A stretch of DNA of 64,000 nucleotides from CAVRAZ01 sp963719135 (lineage in GTDB: Bacteria > Pseudomonadota > Gammaproteobacteria > DSM-19610): the NCBI GenBank assembly GCA_963719135.1, contig CAVRAZ010000007.1, positions 472,415 to 536,414 of the forward strand, read 5' to 3'. Below the pieces are notes generated by a model. The model saw only the letters and a program-made list of their open reading frames with translations, was not told where the DNA came from and did not search any database. This document shows positions 62,953 to 64,000 of this stretch, in pieces; the first letter of the stretch is position 1, and the number at the start of each line of letters is the position of its first letter. A program made the translations under genes and the position numbers.

Positions 62953-63924
62953 TCAGTCGGCGTGAGCGATGGGACCGAGCTCATGTGACTCCAGTCGAAT
63001 CAGCCGTAACGCGGCTTCGGCAATGAATCCGAGCATCAAGAGAAAGCAGGCCAGAGCCAACCAGAGGGCAGCTGTTCCCGGCAGAACCAGGGCGTTTGCC
63101 TTGTTACTCCAAATCGCTGGATCGCCGAAGACCGCCGCCGTGGCAAACCCCAACCCGAGCATCGAGGCTGCGGCTGCCCCGATCCCGAAGAGCAGAAGGG
63201 GCTGCTCCCGGAAGGAACGAATCATCTTGATGGTGAAGAGGTCCAACGCCACCTTGAATACCCGGGACAAACCATACTTGCTGGTGCCTTGACGACGAGG
63301 GTGATGACGAACCGGGATCTCGGCGATGCGCGCTCCGGCCATGGAGGCGGCAACCGCAGGAATGAAATCGATGAAAGTCCGAGTAGAGCCGGATCCGCTC
63401 GAGAAGTTCCCTGCGATACGCCTTCAGGGAGCACCCATTGTCCCGAATCGGCACGCCGGTCATCCAGCGGATCAGGCGGTTGGCTACTCGTGACGGCAGC
63501 TTCCGCCGCAGCCATTCGTCACGCCCGGTTTTCCCGATAGCCCGCCACGAGATCATATCCACGGTCCAGGGCGGCGAGCAATGCAGGGATATCGCGCGGG
63601 TCATTCTGGAGGTCGCCGTCCATGCTCACCACCACCCTGCCAAGGGCATGGTCGAAACCGGCCTGCATGGCGGCAGTCTGGCCATAGTTACGGGCCAGAG
63701 CGATCAAGCGTACCCGGGGATCCTGATGGGCGCATTGCCGAATCACCCGAACGGTTCCGTCCTCGCTGCCGTCATCGACGAGAAGTTCCAGAGCCGGACC
63801 AGTCCGCATGGCCTCCCGCACGGCCTCCACGAGGGCCCGGCGCCCTTGGTTCCTCGTTCATCATCGGAACCACAATGGACAGGTAGGGAGTTGAATCCGA
63901 TCCGGACCGGTTCGCGTCCTTCAT
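62953..63924 (-). CDS. Glycosyltransferase family 2, polyprenyl-phosphate sugar transferase-like (frameshifted)
   Basis: Restored order: LSIVVPMMNEE, LELLVDDGSEDGTVRVI, LARNYGQTAAMQAGFDHALG, VVVSMDGDLQNDPRDIPALL (metal DGD motif), YDLVAGYRENR, WLRRKLPSRVANRLIRWMTGVPIRDNGCSLKAYRRELLERI, then EIPVRHHPRRQGTSKYGLSRVFKVALDLF. Two C-terminal helices follow (LLLFGIGAAAASMLGLGFATAAV, ALWLALACFLLMLGFIAEAAL). This is the ArnC/GtrB/DPM1 architecture: it makes undecaprenyl-phosphate-linked sugar for periplasmic transfer. Frame changes lie near 63860, 63545 and 63370. The start is ATG 63924. Confidence 0.78.
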
Positions 63925-64000
63925 GCTCAGCCGATTCCTCCTGATCCTGGTTGCATCATGCCCGGCACGGCGGGACAAGAAATTCTCCTGCGGAACGAAC

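Noticed and set aside
1..64000. tRNA, rRNA, integrase, transposase and prophage genes
   Set aside because: I looked for conserved motifs and cloverleaf-like arrangements by eye and found none that I could support.

Overview
The window is high-GC DNA with short intergenic gaps, many ATGA/TGATG start-stop overlaps and frequent GTG/TTG starts. It encodes a Gram-negative envelope: TonB-dependent receptors, an Omp85-like barrel, lipoproteins and a Wzm/Wzt exporter. TonB receptors with carboxypeptidase-regulatory domains, a lasso-peptide cluster with a GTFRxLT-type leader and an exosortase-style polysaccharide locus would suit Gemmatimonadota or a similar phylum. That placement is inference, because no rRNA or other taxonomic marker is present. 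No tRNA, rRNA, CRISPR array, transposase or phage gene was seen.

0-21 kb holds mostly ordinary genes: the end of a CgeB-like glycosyltransferase; a His/Cys-rich exported protein, a TonB receptor and a lipoprotein (possible metal uptake); a patatin with a C-terminal ferredoxin-like cluster site; a class V aminotransferase; mscL; tyrS; a class A penicillin-binding protein; an amidohydrolase; and an HNH endonuclease. Next comes a four-helix-bundle gene enclosed by 28-bp inverted repeats. It is followed by a minus-strand operon (NtrY-like kinase, NtrX-like regulator, outer-membrane barrel, DUF4390-like protein) and a divergent TonB receptor plus lipoprotein pair.

21.4-28 kb is the most distinctive region: a lasso-peptide locus on the minus strand, in the order RRE/PqqD-like protein, transglutaminase-like leader peptidase, cyclase, 55-residue precursor, HPr-kinase-like protein, VanZ-like protein, SGNH hydrolase. 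The precursor has a classic leader, a predicted long core with two cysteines and a C-terminal serine, which is the residue phosphorylated by kinases of this type in the paeninodin family. No dedicated ABC exporter was found.

28-64 kb is a large surface-polysaccharide region. It includes exosortase-A-style genes (DUF3473 deacetylase, FemAB-like protein, amidotransferase) beside an ATP-grasp enzyme, a phosphatase and a DegT-like aminotransferase. Further on are a giant lipoprotein of about 13 Ig-like repeats plus a lectin-like end, three GT4 glycosyltransferases, an O-antigen ligase, and acyl-decoration genes (OafA-like, MBOAT, several SGNH proteins, FkbH with its acyl carrier protein, GNAT). 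The region ends with a carbamoyltransferase/SxtJ/DUF5989 set, the Wzm/Wzt exporter, a UDP-sugar epimerase and two GT2 proteins. A palindrome (CTGTTGCGT, two bases, ACGCAACAG) lies upstream of both the carbamoyltransferase and the exporter operons.

About fifteen otherwise well-preserved genes change reading frame. At several of these sites one base added to or removed from a G/C run restores a continuous protein, so I read most of them as sequence errors rather than decay and annotate each as one gene.
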